Source: CAZDDB01 sp963843285 (lineage in GTDB: Bacteria > Acidobacteriota > HRBIN11 > JAKEFK01). Taken from it: a DNA stretch of 64,000 nt. Shown here in pieces: positions 54,450 through 62,763 of this stretch (positions are counted from its first letter, which is position 1; each line of letters opens with the position of its first letter). The notes under the pieces were generated by a model. It was not told the DNA's origin and searched no databases. It saw nothing but the letters and a program-made list of their open reading frames with translations. Position numbers and translations under genes: made by a program. The stretch is taken from the NCBI GenBank assembly GCA_963843285.1, contig CAWJJO010000012.1, positions 372,001-436,000 of the forward strand, in the 5' to 3' direction.

Positions 54450-54968
54450 TGTTTTTCGACCAACTTCAACAGAAGCAATCCGCGTGCCACACAGGCATGC
54501 GAGGAAGAACGGCCCTGGAGCCGGCCCTCAGAACAATTTCATGAATTACTGCATTCATTTTATTGAATTAGATTTAATATATTAGAAGACACACTCCGGC
54601 TGTTGGAACGGCGCGCCGGCCCTTACGTTCACCGCGGAAACGCGGAGCAAGGGGAATGGGGTCTGCCGGATGTATTCGGAAGACCCCGGCATGAGTTAGT
54701 GAGGAGTAGATGCTTTCTCACGAAGTCAGGTTAGATCAGGTGCCCGTCCGAAAAAACAAAATTGGAATCTGGAGCGTTTCAGCGGAATAACGCTGATTTG
54801 GCGGGAATGAATTCTCCCGTAATATGGTAGGGGCGACCCTTGTGGTCGCCCGCTAAGATGCGGGCGGGGACAAGCCCCGCCCCTACCAGCGTACATCGAT
54901 CTGGAAACTTTCGGTGGACTCCGGCCGTATTACACCGTGTACCACTTTATCTACTGATTGGAGGACAA
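54450..54968. other. 519-base divergent gap: promoters, hairpin and repeats, no gene
   Basis: AT-rich sequence around 54540-54590 is the likely TonB receptor promoter region. CACCGCGGAAACGCGGAG (near 54635) is a family E-like repeat. GGGGTCTGCCG (54658-54668) pairs with CGGAAGACCCC (54677-54687, one mismatch), a possible terminator. Repeat C is at 54827-54887. The remainder shows no reading frame with protein-like character. Confidence 0.6.
54827..54887. repeat. Repeat family C, GGGGCGACCCTTGTGGTCGCCC type
   Basis: GTAGGGGCGACCCTTGTGGT then CGCCCGC, followed by GCGGGCGGGGACAAGCCCCG then CCCCTACC. The outer GTAGGGGCG and CGCCCCTAC ends make the whole element palindromic. A second, half-length copy is at 56803-56830. 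Confidence 0.8.
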
Positions 54969-56729
54969 ATGCCCAAACGTCTAACTGCAATTCTGGCGTT
55001 GCTGATCACGGCAACAACTCTATTCGCTGAAACGGCAACCGATCTCGAGACTCGCCGCAAAGCGCTCAACGATCTACTGAGTGAACAGTGGGAATACACA
55101 CTTCAAAACGATCCGATCTTTGCTTCGATCATCGGAGATAAGCGCTGGAACGACAAGGTCTCCGATGAGTCTATTTCCGCAATCAAGAAAGACTACGAAA
55201 TGTCGCGCAAGTTTCTGACGCGATTTGAGGCGATCGATACAACCGGATTTCCCGAACAGGAAGCTCTCAACAAAGAATTGATGGTTAGAAATCTCCGGAA
55301 CGACATCGATGGAGAGAAATTCGAAAATTATCTGATGCCCGTAAATCAAATGAGCGGCATCCATATTCAGGCCCCCCAGATTGTCTCCTTGCTCTCTTTC
55401 AAAACCGTCAAGGATTACGATGACTACATCGCGCGTTTGAAGGCCTTGCCAACTGTGTTTGATCAGATCACTGAACGAATGCGATCGGGAATGGAAAAAG
55501 GGTTGATCCCGCCGAAGTTCTTGCTGGAAAAAGTGACGACACAAACGCGTGGAATTGCAGGCCAGCAGCCGGAGAAATCACCATTTGCCCAGCCTCTTTC
55601 GGACATGCCGAAAGATTTTTCGGAAGCCGATCGAAAGCGCCTCCAAGAATCGATGATTTCCGCAATTCGGGATCAGATCATTCCAACCTACAACAAATTT
55701 GCTGATTTTGTGGAGAAAGAATACGCGCCGAAAGGCCGCACCGAATTCGGAGTATGGTCTCTGCCAAATGGAGTGGAACGGTATGCGCGCTCCGTTCGAC
55801 TCAGCACAACCACCGACCTGACACCGGAGGAGATCCATCAGCTAGGTCTTCGCGAAGTCTCCCGCATCGAAGGGGAAATGTTGAAGATCGCGCAGAAGCT
55901 CGGCTTTGTCGATATGAAAACGTTCTATGCGGCAGTCCGGGAAAATAAGGACCTGAAGGCCCACTCGCGCGAACAGATCCTGGATCTGTACCGGAAATAT
56001 ATTGATCAGATGGGAAAAGAATTGCCAAAACTATTCGGACGTCTGCCAAAAGCTCCATTGGTCGTAATGAAAGTCGAGGAATTCCGGGAAAAGGAAGCAT
56101 CGGGCGCGCAGTATGATCCTCCGGCCCCTGATGGTTCGCGGCCCGGTCATGTCATGGTAAACACTTCGGACCCGGAAAAGCGCAGCACGATTACGATGGA
56201 ATCCACTGCCTATCATGAAGGCCAACCCGGGCATCATTTGCAGATCGCAATTCAACAGGAACTTCCCGAACTCCCGCCATTTCGTCAGCAAGGCGGATAT
56301 GGCGCTTTTGTGGAAGGCTGGGCTCTTTATTCCGAACGGTTGGGAAAGGAAGTCGGCTTTTATCAGGATCCGTACAATGATTACGGCCGCTTGCAGGACG
56401 AAATGTTGCGCGCCATCCGTCTCGTAGTAGACACGGGACTTCATTATAAAAAGTGGTCCCGCGATCAGGTGGTGCAATTCTTCCACGACCATTCTGCGAT
56501 CGATGAAGTCGAAGTCCAGAGTGAAACCGACAGGTACATTGTGTGGCCTGCACAGGCCCTTTCCTACAAAGTGGGACAGTTGAAGATCCTGGAACTTCGC
56601 GAGCGAGCCAAAACCAAGCTCGGGGATCGTTTTGATATTCGCGAGTTCCATGACATGGTGCTTGGCGCAGGAGCTCTTCCGTTAAACGTACTGGAAAACA
56701 GAATCGATAACTGGATTGCCGCCCACTGA
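54969..56729 (+). CDS. Secreted DUF885 family metallopeptidase-like protein
   Basis: 586 residues from ATG 54969, with a GGAGGA sequence about 5 bases upstream; a longer frame from 54840 runs through repeat C and is rejected. Signal peptide LTAILALLITATTLFAE. DUF885 hallmarks: VNTSDPEKRSTITMESTAYH followed by EGQPGHHLQ (about 404-424), containing the HExxPGHH metal-binding motif, and GYGAFVEGWALYSERLGKEV (about 445). Members act as metallo-carboxypeptidase-like enzymes in the periplasm. Apparently monocistronic. Confidence 0.88.
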   Translation: MPKRLTAILALLITATTLFAETATDLETRRKALNDLLSEQWEYTLQNDPIFASIIGDKRWNDKVSDESISAIKKDYEMSRKFLTRFEAIDTTGFPEQEALNKELMVRNLRNDIDGEKFENYLMPVNQMSGIHIQAPQIVSLLSFKTVKDYDDYIARLKALPTVFDQITERMRSGMEKGLIPPKFLLEKVTTQTRGIAGQQPEKSPFAQPLSDMPKDFSEADRKRLQESMISAIRDQIIPTYNKFADFVEKEYAPKGRTEFGVWSLPNGVERYARSVRLSTTTDLTPEEIHQLGLREVSRIEGEMLKIAQKLGFVDMKTFYAAVRENKDLKAHSREQILDLYRKYIDQMGKELPKLFGRLPKAPLVVMKVEEFREKEASGAQYDPPAPDGSRPGHVMVNTSDPEKRSTITMESTAYHEGQPGHHLQIAIQQELPELPPFRQQGGYGAFVEGWALYSERLGKEVGFYQDPYNDYGRLQDEMLRAIRLVVDTGLHYKKWSRDQVVQFFHDHSAIDEVEVQSETDRYIVWPAQALSYKVGQLKILELRERAKTKLGDRFDIREFHDMVLGAGALPLNVLENRIDNWIAAH

Positions 56730-56738
56730 GATTGGAGC

Positions 56739-56782
56739 GCAGGCTTCCAGCCTGCATTATGGACCGCAGGCATCTTGCCTGC
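56739..56782. repeat. Repeat family D, GCAGGCTTCCAGCCTGC type
   Basis: GCAGGCTTCCAGCCTGC (56739-56755) and GCAGGCATCTTGCCTGC (56766-56782), two short palindromes after the DUF885 gene. Confidence 0.7.
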
Positions 56783-56802
56783 ATCAGAAACACAGAAATT
56801 TC

Positions 56803-56830
56803 AGGGGCGACCACAAGGGTCGCCCCTACC
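56803..56830. repeat. Repeat family C, short copy
   Basis: AGGGGCGACCACAAGGGTCG then CCCCTACC, the inverse orientation of half of the copy at 54827. Confidence 0.75.
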
Positions 56831-56874
56831 AAGTTTGCCGAACGGCCGCCAGGCACCTTCGGTGTGATGAGACC

Positions 56875-56906
56875 TTGACAAGATATCTGACTAGACTTAG
56901 TCTAGT
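56875..56906 (+). promoter_or_regulatory. Toxin-antitoxin promoter with overlapping operator
   Basis: TTGACA (56875-56880), 17 bases, TAGTCT (56898-56903). The perfect inverted repeat ACTAGACT-T-AGTCTAGT (56890-56906) covers the -10, so binding of the antitoxin complex would repress the promoter. GGGAGGAG before the ATG at 56922 is a strong ribosome site. Confidence 0.7.
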
Positions 56907-56921
56907 TTTACGGGAGGAGCA

Positions 56922-57161
56922 ATGGTAACTACAAACATCCATGAGGCAAAGACGCATTTGTCGCGCCTGGTAGAGCGTGCCGCAGCGGGAGAAGAGATCA
57001 TCATTGCAAAGTCGGGAAAACCGGTAGCGAAACTGGTCCGCTATGTGCCCAGCCCCAAGCCTCGCAAGCCCGGGATTTGGAAAGGAAAGGTAAAGATAGC
57101 TACCGATTTTGATGAACTTCCGGCAGAGATCGCGGAAGCTTTCGGAGTGAAATCGAAATGA
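56922..57161 (+). CDS. Phd/YefM-family antitoxin
   Basis: 79 residues. The prevent-host-death fold starts MVTTNIHEAKTHLSRLVERA and GEEIIIAKSGKPVAKLVRY (about 23-41), which forms the DNA-binding part. The C-terminal half (DFDELPAEIAEAFGVKSK) should wrap the toxin. The TGA overlaps the toxin ATG (ATGA), the usual coupling that makes antitoxin first. An operator palindrome sits in the promoter. Confidence 0.9.
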   Translation: MVTTNIHEAKTHLSRLVERAAAGEEIIIAKSGKPVAKLVRYVPSPKPRKPGIWKGKVKIATDFDELPAEIAEAFGVKSK

Positions 57162-57535
57162 ACCTTTTGCTGGACACTCATGTGCTTCTCTGGTGGCTTG
57201 CCGATGATGCTTCACTGTCGGAACATGCCCGAAATGCAATCATTGAAAATAACAACATTGTCTTTGTCAGCACGGCTACTATCTGGGAAATCGTCATCAA
57301 GAAGGGACTCGGAAGGTTAACAATTCCCGGCGATCTGCAGGACGCGCTCAGCGAAAATTACTTTCAGTCGCTGCCCGTCACAGCTAGCCATGCATTGGCG
57401 GTGGGAAAACTTCCGCGAATTCACCAGGATCCATTCGACCGGATGCTGATCGCCCAAACAAAAGAAGAAAAACTTACCTTGATTACACGGGATCAGGACA
57501 TACAAAAGTATCGCATTCCCTTTATCGCGGCATGA
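57158..57535 (+). CDS. vapC: PIN-domain toxin (VapC-like ribonuclease)
   Basis: 125 residues. PIN-domain acidic residues are visible: D in NLLLDTHVLLWWLADD (residue 6), E in VSTATIWEIVIKKGLG, and D in HQDPFDRMLIAQTKEEK and the last ITRDQDI. The PHD-linked PIN subgroup cleaves RNA with magnesium. It forms one unit with the antitoxin at 56922. The ALAVGKLPRIHQDPFDR core is typical of this subgroup. Confidence 0.9.
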   Translation: MNLLLDTHVLLWWLADDASLSEHARNAIIENNNIVFVSTATIWEIVIKKGLGRLTIPGDLQDALSENYFQSLPVTASHALAVGKLPRIHQDPFDRMLIAQTKEEKLTLITRDQDIQKYRIPFIAA

Positions 57536-57594
57536 AGGAGCTCTCTGAGCGGCATTTGCGCCCGGGGCTTGCGTCCTCTAGAATATAGGACGTT

Positions 57595-58521
57595 ATGACG
57601 GAAGCCGTCCTATTATCCATCAAGGAAACAAACCTACTGCGGAAACGTCTGCGGCACATGCTGGAGCTGCGTTCCCATTTTCTGCAGGACCCGGGTCCCG
57701 AGAATGTGCATGATCTGCGTGTCGCCTCTCGACGTGTACGCGAGGTGCTGGATTATTTCCAAAACTCTGTCCCGCAGGACTGGTATGCAAGACTGAGCCG
57801 GCTGGCGAAACGGATTACTAAGAACCTTGGCAGCCTTCGGGAAGTCGATGTCAACCTGGCGATGATCCAGGATCTGCGCAAGGAAAATGCGATTCATCCG
57901 TTGTCTGCGGAATTGATGATTCATCTGTTAAACGGGCAGAAAGAGCTATTGCGGATAGCGGCTTTCAAGAGCATACGGTCCAATAAGTTTGGAAAATACG
58001 AAGAGTTTCTCGCCCAGTTGAAGGGATCGCGAAACGCATCGGATTCTTCAGATGATATTCTTTGCAGAAGACGGGAAGATTTCTGGTCTTTCCCGATCGA
58101 GACTGAAATGGACGATGAGCTTTTACACGATTTGAGGATCCGGACCAAAAAGCTCAGGTACGCCGTAGAGATCTATGACCACATTCATCGCCGGAACCTG
58201 GGCCGGTTTCTAAACACGATCCGGAATCTGCAAGAGACACTCGGGAAAATTCATGATTTGTTTGTCTTTGCTTTGAAACTGGATCAGGAAGCGCAATCGT
58301 GGAGCGATCCTCAGCTCACCTTGATCCCCACTTCCCTTCAGGAATTGCTGGCCGAGCTGATCACCCGCAAAGTCAGACTCTATTCGCGAGTCCGCCCGCT
58401 ATTCGAACGCGTCATTCAATCTGCGCCGGAAGAAATTCTGACAGCAGCGCCCAAAAAATCGGCACAGATCGCGACTAGTGTCGAACCGGAACCTATTTCT
58501 GTTTCCGCAACGCAACGGTGA
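57595..58521 (+). CDS. CHAD-domain protein
   Basis: 308 residues, all-helical and basic, with the two CHAD motifs: VHDLRVASRRVREVLDYF (about 39-56) and LLHDLRIRTKKLRYAVEIY (about 180-198). CHAD domains bind inorganic polyphosphate through conserved His and Arg/Lys residues, both present. No CYTH phosphatase domain is attached. With ppk and two ppx genes 8 kb away, a role on polyphosphate granules is likely. Confidence 0.88.
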   Translation: MTEAVLLSIKETNLLRKRLRHMLELRSHFLQDPGPENVHDLRVASRRVREVLDYFQNSVPQDWYARLSRLAKRITKNLGSLREVDVNLAMIQDLRKENAIHPLSAELMIHLLNGQKELLRIAAFKSIRSNKFGKYEEFLAQLKGSRNASDSSDDILCRRREDFWSFPIETEMDDELLHDLRIRTKKLRYAVEIYDHIHRRNLGRFLNTIRNLQETLGKIHDLFVFALKLDQEAQSWSDPQLTLIPTSLQELLAELITRKVRLYSRVRPLFERVIQSAPEEILTAAPKKSAQIATSVEPEPISVSATQR

Positions 58522-58529
58522 TTGACTCC

Positions 58530-59285
58530 CTACTTGCCGAACGAATCCAGCTTCAAAAGATAAATCGAGCCGTTGAGGGTTTCGAAACGCATCTGAGTAC
58601 CACCCGATCCGATTCGTCCTTTCATATGGTGGCCGCCGATATCGCCCGAAACCTGAATCGGAAAATCAGTACGGATCTTTCCATTGAGTGTCTCAGTAGA
58701 AAAATCGGCCCCGTCAAACTCCGGCAGATATAGCTTGAAACTGCCGTTCACGCTTTCCATAGAAACGTGTGCGGTCGCGAGTAATGCGCGGAATGTCGCC
58801 TCCACGCTTCCATTGACCGTATCCGCCTCCACAGAGGAGGCCGCATCGCGGAGCTCAATCGATCCGTTTACGGTTCTCACCTTCATCATTCCCTGAACAC
58901 CCGTTACCCCGATGTCTCCATTTACGTTTTCAACCCTGTCCAGAGTAACTCCCGCCGGCACCTTTAACATGTATTCGACTTTGACGTTGGTATTCCGTTT
59001 CCACTTCGGATAGACCGTTTCGATGGTGAGCCGTTCCGGTTTGGATTGAATCTCAATCTTGACTGCATCGACGTCAGTCCCGGTCTTAATCGCAACAAGA
59101 TCCACCTTGTTCTCGCCCCAAACGGACAGTGTGACATCCCCGTTTACGTTGGATAAGGAAATCACTCCATCCGGATTGAAATCATAGTTCTCGTGAATCT
59201 CTTCCCTTCCCGAGGCTTTTGCAGTGCCGGGAATGCCGATGAAAATCAACAAAATGCAAATCAGGAAATAGTAACGAAAGCGCAT
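58530..59285 (-). CDS. Secreted DUF4097 beta-strand-repeat protein
   Basis: 251 residues from ATG 59283-59285 behind GGAGGTTCT; the longer frame from 59501 lacks a signal peptide. Signal sequence YYFLICILLIFIGIPGTAKA. The body is a right-handed beta-helix-like series of short repeats of the type VENVNGDI, VRTVNGSI, ADTVNGSV, MESVNGSF, TETLNGKI and ETLNGSI, each with an invariant NG turn, as in DUF4097. Such proteins are thought to be extracytoplasmic adhesin- or sensor-like; function is unknown. Confidence 0.85.
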   Translation of the reverse strand: MRFRYYFLICILLIFIGIPGTAKASGREEIHENYDFNPDGVISLSNVNGDVTLSVWGENKVDLVAIKTGTDVDAVKIEIQSKPERLTIETVYPKWKRNTNVKVEYMLKVPAGVTLDRVENVNGDIGVTGVQGMMKVRTVNGSIELRDAASSVEADTVNGSVEATFRALLATAHVSMESVNGSFKLYLPEFDGADFSTETLNGKIRTDFPIQVSGDIGGHHMKGRIGSGGTQMRFETLNGSIYLLKLDSFGK

Positions 59286-59342
59286 AGAACCTCCTCTCCG
59301 ATTTGACTCCCCTCTTTGCTCAAACGTTGGGGGGAGGAAGAA

Positions 59343-59690
59343 ATGTTCCACAAAATTTACGGTCTGTTGACGGTAGGGAAACGATTCCACTCCATACTCA
59401 GACATGAAAATGGAGAAAGACTCATGACAGATATCATCAAATTCTATCTGGATCGTTACGAGCTGATCGTGGATTTGGGTAGCTACATTGTAGAAGCACA
59501 CGAGCTACATACAGCACCTCCCTTTGTTCATACGATTTCGGATCTGCCGGATTGGATCTTCCAATCCCGTCTGGCGATCTGGCTGGCAGAAGAAGGGACT
59601 TCGATTTACAACCGGTCCGTGTCGGGGGAGAAGATCAGAGAAAGCTTGAAGAGCCGGCTATCTGGGAAGCAAGTAGTAAAACGGTCGTGA
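59343..59690 (+). CDS. Hypothetical protein, 115 residues
   Basis: Begins at ATG 59343 with GGAGGAAG at 59333-59340, so expression is likely. No signal peptide or membrane segment. The sequence (KIYGLLTVGKRFHSILRHEN, LDRYELIVDLGSYIVEAHEL) is mixed alpha-beta; no family recognised. Divergent from the DUF4097 gene with 57 bases between starts, and its last 33 bases overlap the convergent tautomerase gene. Confidence 0.6.
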   Translation: MFHKIYGLLTVGKRFHSILRHENGERLMTDIIKFYLDRYELIVDLGSYIVEAHELHTAPPFVHTISDLPDWIFQSRLAIWLAEEGTSIYNRSVSGEKIRESLKSRLSGKQVVKRS

Positions 59691-60044
59691 GGCCAGCTCC
59701 TCATCGGCGTCGGTCAGAATCTGGCCTCCCATTCCGATGTTGTCGTAGGGAAATTCCGAAATATAGATAACGGGCGTCGCAATCTCTGCAAAAACGCCGG
59801 TCAACGCCGCAACGACTCCGCGCTTGATATCATGCCGCAACCGCGGTGTGTAAAGCATAAGATTTACAAATCGAGCTTCGGTTTTTCCTTCAAATGCCTC
59901 TGCCGATCCGTATTCGGAAAAACGAATGGACAATACTTCATCCTCAAATCCTGTTGCATCGATAAACTCACGATTCAGACGCTCCGCAAGAGATTGCCTG
60001 GCGATCGAGTCCAGCTTCGGCATTGTAATTTCCAGAAATGGCAT
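59658..60044 (-). CDS. Tautomerase-superfamily protein
   Basis: 128 residues beginning MPFLEITMPKLD, so processing would expose the N-terminal proline that is the catalytic base in 4-oxalocrotonate tautomerase and relatives. The length matches the MIF/CHMI-like two-domain group rather than the 62-residue 4-OT. FVNLMLYTPRLRHDIKRGVV lies in the middle. The substrate is unknown; a link to aromatic degradation (boxC is 3.5 kb away) is only suggestive. Confidence 0.75.
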   Translation of the reverse strand: MPFLEITMPKLDSIARQSLAERLNREFIDATGFEDEVLSIRFSEYGSAEAFEGKTEARFVNLMLYTPRLRHDIKRGVVAALTGVFAEIATPVIYISEFPYDNIGMGGQILTDADEELASRPFYYLLPR

Positions 60045-60130
60045 ACACCCTCCTCGTTTGAGTGTATCAGCATCAGGCTTCCATTTGACGTTTTAGTATT
60101 CCCACGGTTAACTGCCGGTAAAGAATCCGA

Positions 60131-60568
60131 TCATTTCATCTGTTCGGGACCGATCACAATGAACCCTTCTCTCTCCGCCGCATCGCCAAGCCGCTTGTCA
60201 AACGTGACAAATTCCATTTCGGACGTCTGTTCTTCGCAGGCCACCAGGGCGGCCGCAAGGTGCAACGAGTCTGCAGCACGCAATTGATGCGTTTCGAGCA
60301 ACCGATAGCACCGAGTTTTTACCAAACTAAATTGAGTAATTTCTGTGTAGCTCTGCCAGAGAGTCGTGTTCCTTACTTTCGCCGTCTGGAAGTCGTCCTT
60401 GGTTAGAGATCCATCGCGATACTTTCTACAGAGCGCAGAATAAACTTCCACGGATGCCAGGCACCAAACCACAATCACCGGATCAATTCTCAGAAGATTC
60501 GTGCAGAATCGCGTCTGTTCTTCATCACACACCAGCGGGATCAGCCCGGAAGCATCCCAGAATCTCAC
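60131..60568 (-). CDS. vapC: PIN-domain toxin (VapC-like)
   Basis: 145 residues. MRFWDASGLIPLVCDEEQTR supplies the first PIN Asp, VWCLASVEVYSALCRKY the Glu, and LRAADSLHLAAALVACEE then FVTFDKRLGDAAE the later Asp residues. The ATG overlaps the antitoxin stop (ATGA at 60565-60568). Second toxin-antitoxin pair of the window, on the opposite strand from the first; the two toxins are not close relatives. Confidence 0.88.
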   Translation of the reverse strand: MRFWDASGLIPLVCDEEQTRFCTNLLRIDPVIVVWCLASVEVYSALCRKYRDGSLTKDDFQTAKVRNTTLWQSYTEITQFSLVKTRCYRLLETHQLRAADSLHLAAALVACEEQTSEMEFVTFDKRLGDAAEREGFIVIGPEQMK

Positions 60569-60858
60569 CAGCCCTCTTCCCTCTCCTGCAGCAGAGCCTT
60601 TAGTGCGCCTGTTTTCTTGCCCGGAGGCGGGGTATTGAGGATCGATTTCAAGAGGGCCGTTTTTCCAGTTCGAACGAGCCCCTTCCGTTCCATCTGCTTG
60701 AGGCGATCTTGCTGAGAAATCCCCTTGCTGCCGGAGATCGAAGTGATCAGGGCGATCGGAAGATCGCGGTCCAGTACCTGAATCGTTTCTCCCTCGCGGA
60801 CCAGATCCAAATATCGGCTTAAATTGTTTTTCAGATCAGATATCTTAGCCTGCTTCAT
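60565..60858 (-). CDS. Phd/YefM-family antitoxin
   Basis: 97 residues: MKQAKISDLKNNLSRYLDLV and REGETIQVLDRDLPIALITS form the N-terminal DNA-binding fold; the C-terminal part is basic and disordered-looking. It is the first gene of the pair, overlapping the toxin by ATGA. A TATAAT on the minus strand at 60870-60865 is only six bases from the ATG, and no Shine-Dalgarno is present, so the message may be leaderless. GCTAT-T-ATAGC at 60862-60872 is a possible small operator. Confidence 0.85.
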   Translation of the reverse strand: MKQAKISDLKNNLSRYLDLVREGETIQVLDRDLPIALITSISGSKGISQQDRLKQMERKGLVRTGKTALLKSILNTPPPGKKTGALKALLQEREEGW

Positions 60859-60898
60859 AAGGCTATTATAGCTAGATCAGATCGAAAAGCAAAGTCCG

Positions 60899-61291
60899 CT
60901 ATGGTAAGGTTGCCAGAAAGGAATCGATTCGCGCAACCAGCTCACCGCGAACATTGCGAAACGATTCCAGATCTTCGGGATCAGGAGTGCTCCAGTGTAA
61001 TGTATGGGCTCCTGGAAAAACGGGACAGCTCTCCTTTGCGCGATCGCAAACGGTAATCACCCAATCAAATTTCTGATTCACAAATATCGAAACATCTTTG
61101 GATTGGTGCGCGGAAATATCGATTCCGATTTCTTTCATCACCTGAACCGACAGCGGATTCACTCCTTTTGGATTTGTGCCCGCGCTCTCTACCTCCAGTT
61201 GCCCGCCGCCTCGCTCCCGCAGCAAACCTTCCGCCATTTGACTGCGCGCAGAATTACCGGTGCAAAGTACCAGAACCCGTTTCTTTTCCAT
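60899..61291 (-). CDS. arsC: Thioredoxin-coupled arsenate reductase ArsC
   Basis: 130 residues, low-molecular-weight tyrosine phosphatase fold. The P-loop VLCTGNSARSQMAEG (about 8-22) holds the nucleophile Cys; CDRAKESCPVFPG (about 82-94) holds the second and third redox cysteines; TPDPEDLESF has the catalytic Asp-Pro. It reduces arsenate to arsenite. No arsR, arsB or acr3 lies beside it. A repeat A fragment lies upstream at 61314. Confidence 0.93.
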   Translation of the reverse strand: MEKKRVLVLCTGNSARSQMAEGLLRERGGGQLEVESAGTNPKGVNPLSVQVMKEIGIDISAHQSKDVSIFVNQKFDWVITVCDRAKESCPVFPGAHTLHWSTPDPEDLESFRNVRGELVARIDSFLATLP

Positions 61292-61313
61292 GCCGACTTG
61301 TCTCCCTGGACTT

Positions 61314-61330
61314 GGAGTCGCGGGCCTCCA
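61314..61330. repeat. Repeat family A fragment
   Basis: GGAGTCGCGGGCCTCCA, half of a family A palindrome, in the 55-base gap before arsC. Confidence 0.55.
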
Positions 61331-61346
61331 GAGACGTTACAATACA

Positions 61347-62558
61347 TTAATATAATGGCCGCCGAATCAACACAACAGTCGCATCGTCTTGAAGCGGCTC
61401 TTTGTCACCAAACTCGTCCAGGCGAACGAACAGATCGTTGATCGCTTCTTCAGATCCGCAATTTCTGGTTTCCACAAGCCAATGTTTCAATCGTTCGATT
61501 CCAAACTCCGACTCATCTGCATCAGTCCGCTCGATCACCCCATCCGTATACAAAACCAACGAGGCTTCCGGTTCCAGGCGGATACTCCCCGCCTGATAAG
61601 GAAGCTCCGGACGCGGTCCAAGGATCATACCTCCAGCATGCAGTTCTTGAATGCCTGATCTGCAGGCAAGCAACGGACGTGGATGTCCCGCGTTTACGTA
61701 ACGGAAATTTCCGGAAGAATCCAGCTGACAAAATATCATCGATACAAAACGGGACGCGAGACCGCTCCGATGAATGACACGATTCAGTGTCTCCACCGTT
61801 TTTGTGATTTCCCATCCAGCTTCCCCGCTCATCCGAATTCCAGTGATGACGTCTCGAGCTTGCAGTGCGGCTGCAAGCCCATGACCTGCGGCATCGGCAA
61901 TCGTGATGGCGAGTGTATCCTCACCCGAAGGTTGAAAATCATACAGATCCCCGCCGACCTGCTCTGCAGGGATGCTTTTCGCAGCAATATCAAATATTCC
62001 AAAATCCGGATTTTGTGCCGGTAGAAGGCTCATCTGAATTGCGCGCGCTTGTTCGACACTATCCAGAAGCTCCACATGACGTAGATGTTGAAGCAACATG
62101 TAATGCAGGGATGAAAAAGCGAACTGGAAGAAAGAAACATCCTCTTGTGTCAACGCATTCTTTCCGGCGAAAAAAGCCATCAGCAGCGTTTCATTTTCAC
62201 CCACAGGCAGCACTGCTGCATTTTGTCCGGAGAAACTGCCGATCCAGGGAAAATCGATCCTTTGCTGAAACATCGTTCCGATTTCCTGGATTGCCGCAAA
62301 TGGAATGGACCCGAAGCTTGAAAGAAGACGCAGGTTCTCAGAAAGCCTGACATATAGCTGAATGGATTGAAGGTGTAAAGTCTCGGACATCTCTTCGAAG
62401 AACCTCGAAATAAACGCTCTGGCAAACCATTCGGAGGGTCCAAGCGTTTCCAACTCTGAGAAGATTTTTTCGAGTCGCCGGTAAAACCGCTTGGGCTCCA
62501 GCGACCAGCCCCTTTCTATATTTTTTTCTAAAGTTTCTATCATGATTTTTTTCTCCAC
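61347..62558 (-). CDS. PP2C-type (SpoIIE/RsbU) serine phosphatase with N-terminal sensor region
   Basis: 403 residues; ATG 62556-62558 or the ATG five codons later could be used. The N-terminal 180 residues are helical and GAF-like. The C-terminal phosphatase (about 185-400) has QMSLLPAQ, EQVGGDLYDF (metal-binding Asp), ITIADAAGHGLAAAL, MIFCQLDSSGNFRYVNAGH and VLYTDGVIERTDADESEFG. This is the RsbU class, which dephosphorylates anti-anti-sigma factors to trigger stress regulons. No anti-sigma or STAS gene is beside it here. Confidence 0.88.
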   Translation of the reverse strand: MEKKIMIETLEKNIERGWSLEPKRFYRRLEKIFSELETLGPSEWFARAFISRFFEEMSETLHLQSIQLYVRLSENLRLLSSFGSIPFAAIQEIGTMFQQRIDFPWIGSFSGQNAAVLPVGENETLLMAFFAGKNALTQEDVSFFQFAFSSLHYMLLQHLRHVELLDSVEQARAIQMSLLPAQNPDFGIFDIAAKSIPAEQVGGDLYDFQPSGEDTLAITIADAAGHGLAAALQARDVITGIRMSGEAGWEITKTVETLNRVIHRSGLASRFVSMIFCQLDSSGNFRYVNAGHPRPLLACRSGIQELHAGGMILGPRPELPYQAGSIRLEPEASLVLYTDGVIERTDADESEFGIERLKHWLVETRNCGSEEAINDLFVRLDEFGDKEPLQDDATVVLIRRPLY

Positions 62559-62718
62559 AACCAGATTAAGGTTGCGGAATCAGAATGAAATGAACGGAAG
62601 ATCAATGGAAGGTTAAAACAAACTAACGTCGAATTATCGCGACCGCAATACAGTAGAAATTAAGAAAGCAGATCATTGGAAGCTAGTCTCTTACGATTAC
62701 CCCCACCATGGGCAACTG

Positions 62719-62760
62719 GAGGCGTCTTCTGGGCCCCCCCTGAGACGCCTCTTTCTTTTG
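62719..62760 (+). terminator. Plus-strand intrinsic terminator with no upstream gene
   Basis: GAGGCGTCT (62719-62727) pairs with AGACGCCTC (62743-62751), then TTTCTTTTG. It points to the right, yet no plus-strand gene lies before it; both neighbours are on the minus strand. It may end an unannotated small RNA from 62560-62718, or serve as a bidirectional end for boxR. Confidence 0.75.
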
Positions 62761-62763
62761 CTT

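Noticed and set aside
54840..54968. N-terminal extension of the DUF885 protein
   Set aside because: It is a translation of repeat C; the ATG at 54969 has a good ribosome site and begins a signal peptide.
59286..59501. Upstream start for the DUF4097 protein
   Set aside because: The extension would bury the signal peptide, and the ATG at 59285 has a clear Shine-Dalgarno.
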